A DNA stretch of 64,000 bases from Neisseria sp. 83E34 (GTDB lineage: Bacteria > Pseudomonadota > Gammaproteobacteria > Burkholderiales > Neisseriaceae): positions 62,001 to 126,000 of the forward strand of contig NZ_LGYH01000001.1 in NCBI RefSeq assembly GCF_001308015.1, written 5' to 3'. Each line of letters starts with the position of its first letter. Position 1 is the first letter of the stretch. A model generated the notes under the pieces. That model saw nothing but the letters and a program-made list of their open reading frames with translations, searched no databases and was not told where the DNA came from. Position numbers and translations under genes: made by a program. Shown in pieces: positions 44,858-54,008 of this stretch.

Positions 44858-44934
44858 TGGGGATTCGCCAAGTTGGTTAAGGCACCGGATTTTGATTCCG
44901 GCATTCGTAGGTTCGAATCCTACATCCCCAGCCA
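44858..44934 (+). tRNA. tRNA-Gln (TTG), second copy
   Basis: Identical to the copy 10 bp upstream, so a tandem duplication. It ends with encoded CCA and is followed by a terminator. Confidence 0.97.
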
Positions 44935-44939
44935 AACAG

Positions 44940-44965
44940 AAGCGTGTAAGTTAGCTTGCACGCTT
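44940..44965 (+). terminator. Terminator after the tRNA pair
   Basis: AAGCGTGTAAG and CTTGCACGCTT form a stem with one mismatch and loop TTAG, followed by TTATT. Confidence 0.85.
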
Positions 44966-45001
44966 TTATTACGTTTAACCGTAAAAAATGCCGTTTATGC
45001 T

Positions 45002-45029
45002 TTGAGGAAATGCGGTAGACGCGTATAAT
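45002..45029 (+). promoter_or_regulatory. Promoter of prs
   Basis: TTGAGG (45002-45007), 16 bp spacer and TATAAT (45024-45029), with the gene starting about 40 bp later. Confidence 0.65.
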
Positions 45030-45068
45030 ACGTTTCCAAATTAATTTTGAGAAACAAGGAAGCTGACA

Positions 45069-46097
45069 ATGTTTCCTGAATGCAAAAAAACGATCTTGGA
45101 TGATGACGAAATGGCAGCATATGACAGCTTGATGGTGTTTACTGGAAACGCTAATCCTGAATTGGCAAAAAATGTGGTCAAACACTTGGGTATTTCATTA
45201 GGTAATGCCTCTGTGGGTAGATTTTCAGATGGTGAAGTTGCCATTGAGTTGTTAGAAAATGTTCGTGGTCGAGATGTCTTTATTGTGCAGCCTACTTGCG
45301 CACCCACAAATGATAATTTGATGGAAGTCTTAACTATGGCTGATGCCTTGAAAAGGGCGTCTGCGGGTCGTATTACAGCTGCAATTCCCTATTTTGGTTA
45401 TGCACGACAAGACCGTCGTCCGCGTTCTGTGCGCGTGCCTATTTCAGCTAAGCTTGTGGCGAATATGCTGTATTCTGCAGGGATTGACAGGGTATTAACA
45501 GTTGATTTGCATGCGGATCAGATACAGGGTTTTTTTGATATTCCTGTAGATAATATTTATGCCACGCCGATTTTAATTAATGATATACAACAGCAACGCA
45601 TAGAGAATTTGACTGTTGTGAGTCCCGATATTGGCGGTGTTGTGCGCGCCCGTGCGGTTGCAAAAATGCTGAATGTTGATTTGGCAATTATTGATAAACG
45701 GCGCCCCAAAGCCAATGTGGCAGAAGTAATGAATATTATTGGTGATATACAAGGCCGTACATGTTTGATTATCGATGATATGATTGATACTGCAAATACC
45801 TTGTGTAAAGCCGCCTCGGCTTTGAAAGATAGAGGGGCGGAGCGTGTATTGGCATATGCTACTCATCCTGTTTTCTCGGGTGAAGCGATAAGCCGGATCG
45901 CTTCTTCAGATATTGATCAAGTGGTTGTAACAGATACTATCCCCTTGTCTGAAGATGGAAAGAAATGTTCTAAAATTCGTCAAGTAACCATTGCCGGTTT
46001 GTTGGCTGAAACGGTAAGACGAATTAGTAATGAAGAGTCTGTTTCTTATTTGTTTAATGAAGAACTTGTAGCACCGGGAGCGATATTTCTCCCATGA
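45069..46097 (+). CDS. prs: Ribose-phosphate pyrophosphokinase
   Basis: Makes PRPP, used by Hpt and TrpD among others. The ribose-phosphate loop is [13 protein letters not shown], the catalytic [12 protein letters not shown] is intact, and the ATP flexible loop is in [14 protein letters not shown]. The start at 45069 has a strong AAGGAAG at good spacing and gives 342 aa. The conserved family start is [15 protein letters not shown] at 45111 (328 aa), with a weak Shine-Dalgarno. I report the longer form because of the ribosome site, but the shorter is possible. Confidence 0.93.
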   Translation: MFPECKKTILDDDEMAAYDSLMVFTGNANPELAKNVVKHLGISLGNASVGRFSDGEVAIELLENVRGRDVFIVQPTCAPTNDNLMEVLTMADALKRASAGRITAAIPYFGYARQDRRPRSVRVPISAKLVANMLYSAGIDRVLTVDLHADQIQGFFDIPVDNIYATPILINDIQQQRIENLTVVSPDIGGVVRARAVAKMLNVDLAIIDKRRPKANVAEVMNIIGDIQGRTCLIIDDMIDTANTLCKAASALKDRGAERVLAYATHPVFSGEAISRIASSDIDQVVVTDTIPLSEDGKKCSKIRQVTIAGLLAETVRRISNEESVSYLFNEELVAPGAIFLP

Positions 46098-46163
46098 TTC
46101 TGCTGTCTGACACTGGTCGCGGTTTAAAGACAGTATTGTTCAATTTTTTGGAGTATTTATATT

Positions 46164-46736
46164 ATGTCATACGAAATTCAAGCTGCTGTTCGTGAAGCTC
46201 AAGGTACTGGTGCGAGCCGCCGCCTGCGTCGCGAAGGTAAAACACCGGCAGTTTTATATGGTGAAGACCAGAAGGCCACTGCTATCTCGGTTGATCATAA
46301 AACCGTTTTCTATGCATTGGAGAAAGAATCTTTCCATACCGCATTGATCAAGCTGTCTTTAGATGGTAAAGCTTACGACGTAATTGTTCGTGATTTTCAA
46401 ATCCATCCTTTCCGTCAGGAAGTACAACACATTGATTTTCAAGTAGTAGATTTTAATAAGCCTTTACGCATGCGTTTGCCTTTGCATGTTGTTAATGCTG
46501 AAAAATCTCAGGCAGTAAAATTGCAAAGTGGTCGTGTTTCATTGTTAAGCACTACTGTGGATTGTATTGTTAATCCTAAAAATATTCCGGCTTTTTTAGA
46601 GCTGAACTGCGAAAATGTAGTAGCAGGTGACATTCTCCATTTGACAGACGTTGCTTATCCCGAAGGTGTGAGCAGCGTTGCATTGAAACGCGATGCTAAT
46701 TTGGCAGTTGCAACTGTAACTGGCAAGAAACGTTAA
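46164..46736 (+). CDS. rplY: 50S ribosomal protein L25/Ctc
   Basis: 190 aa. It has an N-terminal 5S-rRNA-binding domain ([31 protein letters not shown]) and a C-terminal CTC domain (about residues 95-190), as in general-stress Ctc proteins. It follows prs, a common arrangement, and is followed by its own terminator. Confidence 0.96.
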   Translation: MSYEIQAAVREAQGTGASRRLRREGKTPAVLYGEDQKATAISVDHKTVFYALEKESFHTALIKLSLDGKAYDVIVRDFQIHPFRQEVQHIDFQVVDFNKPLRMRLPLHVVNAEKSQAVKLQSGRVSLLSTTVDCIVNPKNIPAFLELNCENVVAGDILHLTDVAYPEGVSSVALKRDANLAVATVTGKKR

Positions 46737-46759
46737 TATTTGTTTTATTTTAAAAACTG

Positions 46760-46785
46760 AGCCCTGCTGTAACACAGTTAGGGCT
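46760..46785 (+). terminator. Terminator of rplY
   Basis: AGCCCT and AGGGCT enclose an inner CTGT/ACAG pairing and are followed by TTGTTTTT. Confidence 0.85.
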
Positions 46786-46993
46786 TTGTTTTTCCTTGTG
46801 TAAGGCGTAGAATCGGAACAAGACTACACCACACTTTTAACAAATAAAGGCAACCTTTTGTCACTCATTGCGTGAATAAATTGCAATATGGTGTTATTCT
46901 GCAATAGTTTTGAATTGGCTATATGTTTGTGAACTATGTTGGCATAGATGGTTCATAGGGTAATAGTGTAAATTAAGAATTAAGTTTAAAAAT

Positions 46994-48262
46994 ATGCAAA
47001 AGCATCTCTATAAAACAATCGGTTTTTTGAAGCGCTATTCTGCACTTTCTATTACTGTACTTTTAGTGAGCCAACCGGTTGCCGCAAAAGAATTACGAGA
47101 AATTTTACAGAAGTCTTTAGTAGCGGATCCTGCTTTATTGGAAGCAAGAGCAAATTTGGCTGCTGCTGAAAGTACTACAAAAGCCTCGAAAGCAGCACAT
47201 TATCCGGTTGTTGGTTTGACGGGTACGCAAGTGTTGATGCAAGACAATAAAGATGCTGATGATGACTTAAAGAATTCCGTTGGTTTGAAAGGTAGTCTTA
47301 ACCTGTATTCATGGGGGGGAATTACTGCTTCGGTTAATCGAGACAAGCAAAAAGAAATTTATTACAAATATAAATACTATGAAACCCAAGAAGAGTTGGG
47401 GAGTGAAATAGGTAAATTATATTTGACTGCATTACGTGCAAAGGAATCTATAGAAGTTAATCAACAAAGTTTGAATCGACATAATAAGCTATTAAAAGAT
47501 TTAAGCGTAGTGGCTAAGTATGATACCGGTCGGCGTTCCGAGTTGATTGAGGCAGAAGCTAGGCGATTACAAGTGCAAACAACTATTGCACAATTAACAC
47601 GTACTATGGAGTTGGCTTTAAGTCGGTTATCTAAATATACGGTCACCTCATTACGTCCCCAAGATCTAAAAGATCCATTCCGCACCGAAACGACACGAAC
47701 ACTTATAAGCCGTTATAAAGGCATGGATAATGGAGTAAACCCTAGCTACCTTGCACAAAAGGCGGAGCGCGAGAGCACTTTCTACGAATTACAGGCATCA
47801 AAAGCCGCTAGAAAACCAGCCATCAATCTAGAAGGTGTTGCCACGAAAGAAACTAAACAAGTTTATTTGAATTTATCGTGGAACTTTTTCGATCAGGCAG
47901 CTCGTCATACAGTAGATAAAAATGCGCACACAGTGGAGGCTGCAGATTCAAAGCTAGATCAGATTTTGCGTGAAGTGGCGGAGCGTGCGAAAACCGCTGA
48001 AATGGATATGGCTCAGAGTGAGCTGCGTTCAGGAATTACTGCTCAACATATTGTTTCTCAAAAAGAAGTAGTGAAAGCATATGAGCTGCAATTTAAAGTT
48101 GCGCGTCGTACATTAACGGACGTTTTAGGCGCGTACAATGAGCTTGCCAATATTGAGCAGGAAAATATTACGGCAAGAAATGATTTTCGCGATGCGGCTT
48201 TGGAGTATCTGACTGCCCAAGCTCAAATTGCCAATTGGGCTGGAATTGCGCCTGAAGAATAA
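46994..48262 (+). CDS. TolC-family outer membrane channel of a type I secretion system
   Basis: 422 aa. A signal peptide (ALSITVLLVSQPVAAKE, cut near residue 33) is followed by two repeated helical halves with the family blocks (LLEARANLAAAESTTKASKAAHYPVVGLTG, then AYELQFKVARRTLTDVLGAYNELANIEQ). It forms the outer-membrane pore for the ABC exporter encoded directly downstream. Its closest kind is the LapE/AggA type of RTX-adhesin exporters. No substrate gene is nearby. Confidence 0.88.
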   Translation: MQKHLYKTIGFLKRYSALSITVLLVSQPVAAKELREILQKSLVADPALLEARANLAAAESTTKASKAAHYPVVGLTGTQVLMQDNKDADDDLKNSVGLKGSLNLYSWGGITASVNRDKQKEIYYKYKYYETQEELGSEIGKLYLTALRAKESIEVNQQSLNRHNKLLKDLSVVAKYDTGRRSELIEAEARRLQVQTTIAQLTRTMELALSRLSKYTVTSLRPQDLKDPFRTETTRTLISRYKGMDNGVNPSYLAQKAERESTFYELQASKAARKPAINLEGVATKETKQVYLNLSWNFFDQAARHTVDKNAHTVEAADSKLDQILREVAERAKTAEMDMAQSELRSGITAQHIVSQKEVVKAYELQFKVARRTLTDVLGAYNELANIEQENITARNDFRDAALEYLTAQAQIANWAGIAPEE

Positions 48263-48305
48263 AACAGACTTAAAATATTTTAGAATTTACGATTGAATAA
48301 AAGCT

Positions 48306-50486
48306 ATGAAATCAATTATCGAACATATTGCTTTAGCAACACAGATATTGGGTTCCCCTGTATCTGAAGCCGTTTTGTCTGCTGAGGTAGTTAGAGATAA
48401 AAAACTCAATGTTAATTTTCATTCATTGAAAGAAGTTCTGAGAAGCCACGGTTTTGAGAATACGCTTTCTAAACGAAACTTGGATGAAATACCCTCGTTG
48501 GCAGTTCCGGTTGTGGCAATCCTGCATAATGAAGAAGCTGCCGTAATCACTAAGATAAACGGAGCAGGTCGTGACCGCACCTACCATATTAGGCAGGCAG
48601 ACGGGCTGGCTCAAGAACTAAGCCACGAGCAATTATCTGATCTTTACTTGGGTTACTGTTGGTTTATCAAACCTAAAATGGTATCAGATGCCCGTTCTGA
48701 TTTGCCTGAATATGATTTGCCGAAGGCCTGGTTTTGGAAGGTTATTTGGCGGTTTAAAGGGTATTATTACCAAGTAATTCTAGCAACATTTATCATTAAC
48801 TTTTTGGCTTTGGTAAGCTCATTGTACGTGATGAATGTTTATGACCGGGTAATTCCGAACCAAGCTTATGAAACGCTTTGGGTATTGAGTATTGGTGTGG
48901 TTTTAGCAATTACTTTTGAATTTATTGCTAAACTGATTCGTGGTCATCTAACTGATATTGCAGGTAAGAAGGCTGATTTGATCATCAGCTCGGCATTGTT
49001 CCGCCGCGTTATGGCTTTGCGTTTAGCGGACAGGCCTGCATCTGCTGGTTCATATGCGAATAACTTGCGTGAGTTTGAATCTGTCCGTGAGTTTATGACT
49101 AGTGCCAGTTTGTTAACTCTGGTTGATTTACCTTTCTTACTGTTGTTCGTTTCTGTAATCGGAATTGTAGGTGGAAAGCTGGCACTGGTTCCATTGACAA
49201 TTATTCCTATTGTTATCGTTGTTGGTTTCTTGGTTCAACGCCCCTTGTCACGTTATATTAATGAATCAATGAAAGAGTCGTCTCAGCGTCAAGGTTTGGC
49301 TGTAGAAGCGTTGGAAGGCATTGAAACATTAAAAACCAATAATGCAACCACGTGGGCGCAACAACGTTGGGATGAATACACTGCTAAAACTTCTGCTTCT
49401 TCCATTAAAGTGAAAGATACCAGTAACTTTATGATCAACTTCGCCGTTGCGATGCAGCAGTTAAACACTGTATTTTTGGTTCTGTTGGGTACTTACCTGA
49501 TTCATGCGGAAAACCCAAATGATAGGATTACGATGGGTGCTTTGATTGCGTCAGTTATCTTATCCGGACGTGCATTGGCACCGTTGGCTCAAATCGCAGG
49601 CTTGGCTACACGTTTTCAACAGGCAAAGTTGGCACTGAGCGGTGTGAACAATATTGTTCAACGTCCGATTGAGCGTCAACCTGAACGTAAATATATTACT
49701 TTAGATAATGTTCAAGGCGCTATCGGTTTTGAAAATGTGTCTTTTAAATATGGCGAAGATGGTGCGGTTGCTGTTTCTGGCTTAAATATTAATATTCGTC
49801 CGGGTGAAAAAGTGGGGGTGCTTGGTCGTATTGGTAGCGGTAAGAGCACTATGCTTAAGTTAGCCAGCGGTTTATATGATGGTTCTTCGGGTAACGTTAC
49901 TCTAGATGGTGTGGATATGCGCCAAATTGACCCGAACTTTTTGCGTAATAAAGTTTTGCTGCTGAGCCAGTCACCCCGTTTATTTTTAGGTACTTTGCGT
50001 GAAAATATGGATTTGGCACGTACCGACGGTTTTTCAACCGACCAAGAATTGCTGGTTGCTTTGAAACGTTTTGGCCTCGACCGAATTATTAGAAACCATC
50101 CGCGAGGTTTGGATATGCCTTTGGGTGAGGATGGTTTGGGTTTATCTGGCGGACAAAAACAAATTATTTCTTTAGCACGAATGACTTTGCGCAATCCGAA
50201 AGTTGTGTTGCTTGATGAACCGACCACAGGTTTGGATCAGGCTACCGAACGTATGGCACTTAATGCAGTGGGACAATGGTGTAAAGATAAAACAATGGTG
50301 GTGGTAACGCACCGTCCGCAGGTATTGCAGATTGTTAACCGTATTATTGTGATGGATAACGGTAAAGTTGTAATGGATGGTCCGCGTGATCTGGTATTGC
50401 AAAAATTAATGCAAAACGAGCAACAATCTAACCAGCAAGCTGCTTCAGGAGCCGCGCAACAAGGTATCCGTCAAGCAAACGGTTAA
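48306..50486 (+). CDS. Type I secretion permease/ATPase (LapB/HlyB type)
   Basis: 726 aa. The N-terminal C39-like domain lacks the catalytic Cys (residues 1-130), as in exporters of RTX proteins that keep their signal. Six membrane helices follow (about 150-430), then the ATPase: Walker A GRIGSGKST, signature LSGGQKQI, Walker B VVLLDEPTTGLD. A C-terminal Gln-rich tail ends the protein. It is probably an operon with the flanking TolC and HlyD genes. Confidence 0.92.
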   Translation: MKSIIEHIALATQILGSPVSEAVLSAEVVRDKKLNVNFHSLKEVLRSHGFENTLSKRNLDEIPSLAVPVVAILHNEEAAVITKINGAGRDRTYHIRQADGLAQELSHEQLSDLYLGYCWFIKPKMVSDARSDLPEYDLPKAWFWKVIWRFKGYYYQVILATFIINFLALVSSLYVMNVYDRVIPNQAYETLWVLSIGVVLAITFEFIAKLIRGHLTDIAGKKADLIISSALFRRVMALRLADRPASAGSYANNLREFESVREFMTSASLLTLVDLPFLLLFVSVIGIVGGKLALVPLTIIPIVIVVGFLVQRPLSRYINESMKESSQRQGLAVEALEGIETLKTNNATTWAQQRWDEYTAKTSASSIKVKDTSNFMINFAVAMQQLNTVFLVLLGTYLIHAENPNDRITMGALIASVILSGRALAPLAQIAGLATRFQQAKLALSGVNNIVQRPIERQPERKYITLDNVQGAIGFENVSFKYGEDGAVAVSGLNINIRPGEKVGVLGRIGSGKSTMLKLASGLYDGSSGNVTLDGVDMRQIDPNFLRNKVLLLSQSPRLFLGTLRENMDLARTDGFSTDQELLVALKRFGLDRIIRNHPRGLDMPLGEDGLGLSGGQKQIISLARMTLRNPKVVLLDEPTTGLDQATERMALNAVGQWCKDKTMVVVTHRPQVLQIVNRIIVMDNGKVVMDGPRDLVLQKLMQNEQQSNQQAASGAAQQGIRQANG

Positions 50487-50557
50487 TAGTGATTTGAGAA
50501 GCAGGCTGCTTTTTTCGGCAGCCTTTTCATGAAAATAGGTATAAGGTTTTTGTCATT

Positions 50558-51790
50558 ATGAGTGAACAAAACAATCAGGAAAGCGTTAAATCCAGTGATT
50601 TGAAACTCGTGAATGACCTTAATGCGGCTTTGCAAAAAGAGAAGCATCATGGTCAGTTTTGGGTCATTATCCTGTTTTTTGTATTTTTGGTCGTTTTCGT
50701 CATTTGGGCTTATAACAGCCCATTGGAGGAGGTAACTAGGGGTAATGGCAGTGTCATTCCAAGTAGCCGAGAACAGGTCATTCAGAGTTTGGATCCCGGT
50801 ACGATTTCTGAAATGAAAGTTAAAGAGGGAGACATCGTTGAGAAAGGGCAGATTCTATTGCGCCTTGATGATACCCGAAGCTCTGCTGTGTTACGTGAAA
50901 GTGAAGCAAAAGTTGCCAACTTGGAAGCGATGGTTGCCCGTTTGAAAGCTGAAGCTTATGGCGGTCCGTTGAATTTCCCCAGCAGCATCAGCCCGACTTT
51001 GAAACAGCGTGAGCAAGCTGCTTATGTTGCGCGTCGTCGTGCAGTGGTAGATGCTGTTCAAGGGTTGCGTATGAGTAAAGCTGCTTTGGATCGTGAAATC
51101 TCAATTACTGCGCCTATGGTTAAACAAGGTGTGGTTTCTGAAGTAGAGCTTTTGCGTATGCAGCGTGAATCCAGTGATTTGGCTGCTCAAATTGCAGAAC
51201 GTCAAAACCGTTATATGGCAGATGCCAATAACGAATTAGTGCAAACTGAATCTGAGCTGGCACAAGCAAAAGAAAATATGGCTATGCGCGCAGACCCGGT
51301 ATCACGTTCGTTAATTCGTGCTCCTCTGCGCGGTATTGTGAAAGATGTCAAAATCAATACAGTCGGCGGTGTGGTAAATGCAGGTCAAGATATTCTGAAT
51401 ATTGTGCCTCTGGATGAAAAATTATTGGTTGAAGCTTATATTCGCCCACAAGACGTTGCGTTTTTACGCCCGGGTCTGCCGGCTGTGGTTAAAATCAGTG
51501 CGTATGACTATGCCATTTATGGTGGTTTGGATGGTAAAGTAACTTTAATCAGCCCGGATACCATCAGTAACCAAGCTCGGACCGATGAGTTGAAATTGGA
51601 TCCAAACCAAGTTTACTACCGTATTTTGGTGCAAACAGATTCCAATAGTTTGAAAGACCGTAATGGTAAGGATATGCCTATTATCCCGGGTATGGTGGCT
51701 ACAGTGGATGTGAAGACTGGCGAGAAAACAGTATTCCAATACCTCATCAAGCCTATTACTCGTATGAAACAGGCCTTGAGCGAACGTTAA
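50558..51790 (+). CDS. HlyD-family membrane fusion protein of the type I system
   Basis: 410 aa. A cytoplasmic N-terminus and one membrane helix (QFWVIILFFVFLVVFVIWAY) lead to the periplasmic part: a lipoyl half (GTISEMKVKEGDIVEKGQILLRLDDTRS), a coiled-coil hairpin (about 120-255) and a beta-barrel domain. It bridges the ABC transporter and the outer-membrane channel. It is the last gene of the three; a terminator and DUS pair follow. Confidence 0.92.
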   Translation: MSEQNNQESVKSSDLKLVNDLNAALQKEKHHGQFWVIILFFVFLVVFVIWAYNSPLEEVTRGNGSVIPSSREQVIQSLDPGTISEMKVKEGDIVEKGQILLRLDDTRSSAVLRESEAKVANLEAMVARLKAEAYGGPLNFPSSISPTLKQREQAAYVARRRAVVDAVQGLRMSKAALDREISITAPMVKQGVVSEVELLRMQRESSDLAAQIAERQNRYMADANNELVQTESELAQAKENMAMRADPVSRSLIRAPLRGIVKDVKINTVGGVVNAGQDILNIVPLDEKLLVEAYIRPQDVAFLRPGLPAVVKISAYDYAIYGGLDGKVTLISPDTISNQARTDELKLDPNQVYYRILVQTDSNSLKDRNGKDMPIIPGMVATVDVKTGEKTVFQYLIKPITRMKQALSER

Positions 51791-51807
51791 TTTCAATGCC
51801 TGTGATA

Positions 51808-51836
51808 AAAAAGCCCTGTACAAAAACAGGGCTTTT
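51808..51836 (+). terminator. Terminator of the type I secretion operon
   Basis: AAAAGCCCTGT and ACAGGGCTTTT form an 11-bp stem with a T-run. Confidence 0.92.
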
Positions 51837-51838
51837 TT

Positions 51839-51870
51839 AATGCCTGTCTGAAAGTTTTCAGACAGGCATT
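51839..51870. terminator. DUS inverted pair downstream of accD
   Basis: AATGCCTGTCTGAAA pairs with TTTCAGACAGGCATT. It sits next to the type I terminator between converging genes. Confidence 0.8.
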
Positions 51871-51902
51871 CGTATTTACTTACTTACAACAAACAAATCT
51901 TC

Positions 51903-52772
51903 TTAAGCGGCATCCACAGCTGGTTCTCTGCGCAGCAAGGTAATCAAATCGGAGATGCGCTGTTTCATTTCCCGGCGGTCGACAATTTGGTCGATGGCAC
52001 CCTTTTCCAATAAGAATTCTGCACGTTGGAAGCCCTCCGGCAGGGTTTCGCGCACGGTTTGTTCGATCACGCGCGGGCCTGCGAAACCGATAAGTGCGCC
52101 CGGCTCGGCTAAGACAACATCGCCTAAAAATGCGAAGCTGGCAGATACCCCGCCCATGGTTGGGTCGGTCAGTACAGAAATAAAGGGCAGGCCTTTTTCG
52201 GTCAGTAAATGCAAGGAAGCGCTGGTTTTGGTCATTTGCATCAAAGAGCTTAAACCTTCCTGCATACGCGCGCCGCCGCTGGCGGAAACGCAGATGAAGC
52301 TGCAACGGTCGGCTACGGCACGGCGCACGCCTTGCACGAAACGCTCGCCCACCACGGAACCCATCGAGCCGCCGATAAAACGGAATTCAAACGCGGCAAC
52401 CACAACAGGATGGCCGTTCATCGTCCCTTTCATCACCACCAGCGCGTCATCTTCGTTGGTCAGTTTTTTGGCGGCGGAAAGGCGGTCGGGATATTTTTTG
52501 CTGTCTTTGAATTTCAGAATATCGGTGGGCTTCACATTGGCGGCGATTTCTTCACGGCCTTCTGCATCCAGCAGCAAATCCAGCCGCTCGCGCGCGGTCA
52601 TGGCATTGTGGTGATTGCATTTCGGGCACACGTTTTGGTTTTGCGCCAAATCGGTGGCATATAAGGTTGCGGAACAAGACGGGCATTTATGCCACAGGCC
52701 TTCGGGAATACCCGATTTGCCGTTTTCGTCTTTTTTAATTTTGGGCGGAAGAATTTTATCCAGCCAGCTCAT
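51903..52772 (-). CDS. accD: Acetyl-CoA carboxylase carboxyltransferase subunit beta
   Basis: Moves the carboxyl group from biotin to acetyl-CoA in fatty acid synthesis. The N-terminal zinc ribbon ([10 protein letters not shown] then CPKCNHH) and the crotonase-type core ([15 protein letters not shown]-like segment, then [15 protein letters not shown]) are present. It is 289 aa. It is the last gene of a probable trpA-hypothetical-accD group. Confidence 0.96.
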   Translation of the reverse strand: MSWLDKILPPKIKKDENGKSGIPEGLWHKCPSCSATLYATDLAQNQNVCPKCNHHNAMTARERLDLLLDAEGREEIAANVKPTDILKFKDSKKYPDRLSAAKKLTNEDDALVVMKGTMNGHPVVVAAFEFRFIGGSMGSVVGERFVQGVRRAVADRCSFICVSASGGARMQEGLSSLMQMTKTSASLHLLTEKGLPFISVLTDPTMGGVSASFAFLGDVVLAEPGALIGFAGPRVIEQTVRETLPEGFQRAEFLLEKGAIDQIVDRREMKQRISDLITLLRREPAVDAA

Positions 52773-52792
52773 GGTCGACTCCTTGAATGTGT

Positions 52793-52805
52793 TCAGACAG
52801 GCATT
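52793..52805 (-). repeat. Single DUS upstream of accD
   Basis: TTCAGACAGGCAT, a lone copy between the small exported-protein gene and accD. Confidence 0.8.
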
Positions 52806-52822
52806 GGCCTATCCGCAATGTA

Positions 52823-53125
52823 TTAGTAGTAATCCGTGATATGGGAATATTGCTGCAACACTTTGCTGATTCGGGCGTTGCCTTGATATTTACGGATAAG
52901 TTTCGGGTATTGCTTACCGGCCGCGGCGCAGACTCTTTGTGCTGCGGCTGAGATGCGGTGTTGCTCTTTTTGAGGTAAATCAGGATCAAATTCTCCGGCA
53001 AAGTGTTCGCAATCTTCAGCATGTTCAATGAAAACAGCCACTTCACGCGGATAAGATATATGGGGTTCAGCTTTAGAAACAGGCAATATAGCCAGCAAAA
53101 GCAGGATTGGCAATTGTTTTTTCAT
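52823..53125 (-). CDS. Small exported protein, function unknown
   Basis: 100 aa. The signal peptide (LPILLLLAILPVSKAE, cut near residue 19) is followed by a short domain with two Cys residues (AEDCEHFAGEFD and AQRVCAAAG) that could form a disulfide in the periplasm. I do not recognise a family. It lies 14 bp after trpA and 50 bp before accD on the same strand. Confidence 0.75.
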   Translation of the reverse strand: MKKQLPILLLLAILPVSKAEPHISYPREVAVFIEHAEDCEHFAGEFDPDLPQKEQHRISAAAQRVCAAAGKQYPKLIRKYQGNARISKVLQQYSHITDYY

Positions 53126-53138
53126 AACTGTTCCGGCG

Positions 53139-53921
53139 TTACAGCGCCGCTTTGAGCTCTTTAACCAACGCTCCGACTGCTTCGGCCTCTTTACCCGGAT
53201 GATGCTCGATTTCTTTCACAATCCTGCTGCCGACAATCACGGCATCGGCAATTTGGCTGATTTTTCGGGCACTTTCGGTGTCGTTGATGCCGAAACCCAC
53301 GCCAATCGGAATCGAGATGTATTTGCGCAATACGGTAATTTTTTCAGCCACGGCTTCCGTATCAAGCGCGGCGGAGCCGGTTACGCCTTTGAGCGACACA
53401 TAATAAACGAAGCCGCCCGCATGTTCGGCAATGGCTTGGATACGCGCTTCGCCGGTGGTTGGCGCAATCAGAAAAATGCAGTCTATGCCTTCTTCTTCCA
53501 ACGCATGCTGCAAAGGGGCAATGGTTTCAACCGGATCGTCTACGGTCAGCACGCCGTCCACTCCGGCGGCTTTAGCTGCACGGGCAAATCCGGCATAGCC
53601 CATTCTGTGTATGGGGTTCAGATAGCCCATCAAAACCACGGGCGTGGTTTGGTTGGTTTGGCGGAACTCTGCCACGGCAGCCAATACGTCTTTCAACGAA
53701 ACACCGTTGGCCAATGCTCGCTCTGCGGCACGTTGAATGGTAGGGCCGTCGGCCATCGGGTCGGAAAAAGGCACGCCCAGCTCGAGGATGTCTGCCCCGT
53801 TTGCCGCCATGCTGTGCATCATGCCGACGGTGGCGGCCAAGTCGGGATCACCGGCTGTGATGTAGGTAATCAGGGCTTTTTTGCCGTTTAAGGCGGAGAA
53901 AGTGGTTGAGATTCTGCTCAT
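53139..53921 (-). CDS. trpA: Tryptophan synthase alpha chain
   Basis: Cleaves indole-3-glycerol phosphate to indole, passed to TrpB. The catalytic Glu is in LELGVPFSDPMADGPTIQ, and the second acid in VDGVLTVDDPVE. It is 260 aa, a usual length. trpB is not adjacent, in line with dispersed trp genes in Neisseria. Confidence 0.95.
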   Translation of the reverse strand: MSRISTTFSALNGKKALITYITAGDPDLAATVGMMHSMAANGADILELGVPFSDPMADGPTIQRAAERALANGVSLKDVLAAVAEFRQTNQTTPVVLMGYLNPIHRMGYAGFARAAKAAGVDGVLTVDDPVETIAPLQHALEEEGIDCIFLIAPTTGEARIQAIAEHAGGFVYYVSLKGVTGSAALDTEAVAEKITVLRKYISIPIGVGFGINDTESARKISQIADAVIVGSRIVKEIEHHPGKEAEAVGALVKELKAAL

Positions 53922-53941
53922 GTAGGTTTCCGGTTTTGATG

Positions 53942-53992
53942 TTTTCAGACAGGCATCAGCATGTCAAACTTTATTATATGCCTGTCTGAAAA
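53942..53992. repeat. Tail-to-tail DUS pair
   Basis: TTTTCAGACAGGCAT and ATGCCTGTCTGAAAA with 21 bases between; it lies between the UPF0210 gene and trpA. Confidence 0.75.
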
Positions 53993-54008
53993 TTTCTACC
54001 AACAGGGT

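Noticed and set aside
44771-44934. The repeated 77-base unit considered as a mobile repeat
   Set aside because: It is simply two identical tRNA-Gln genes.
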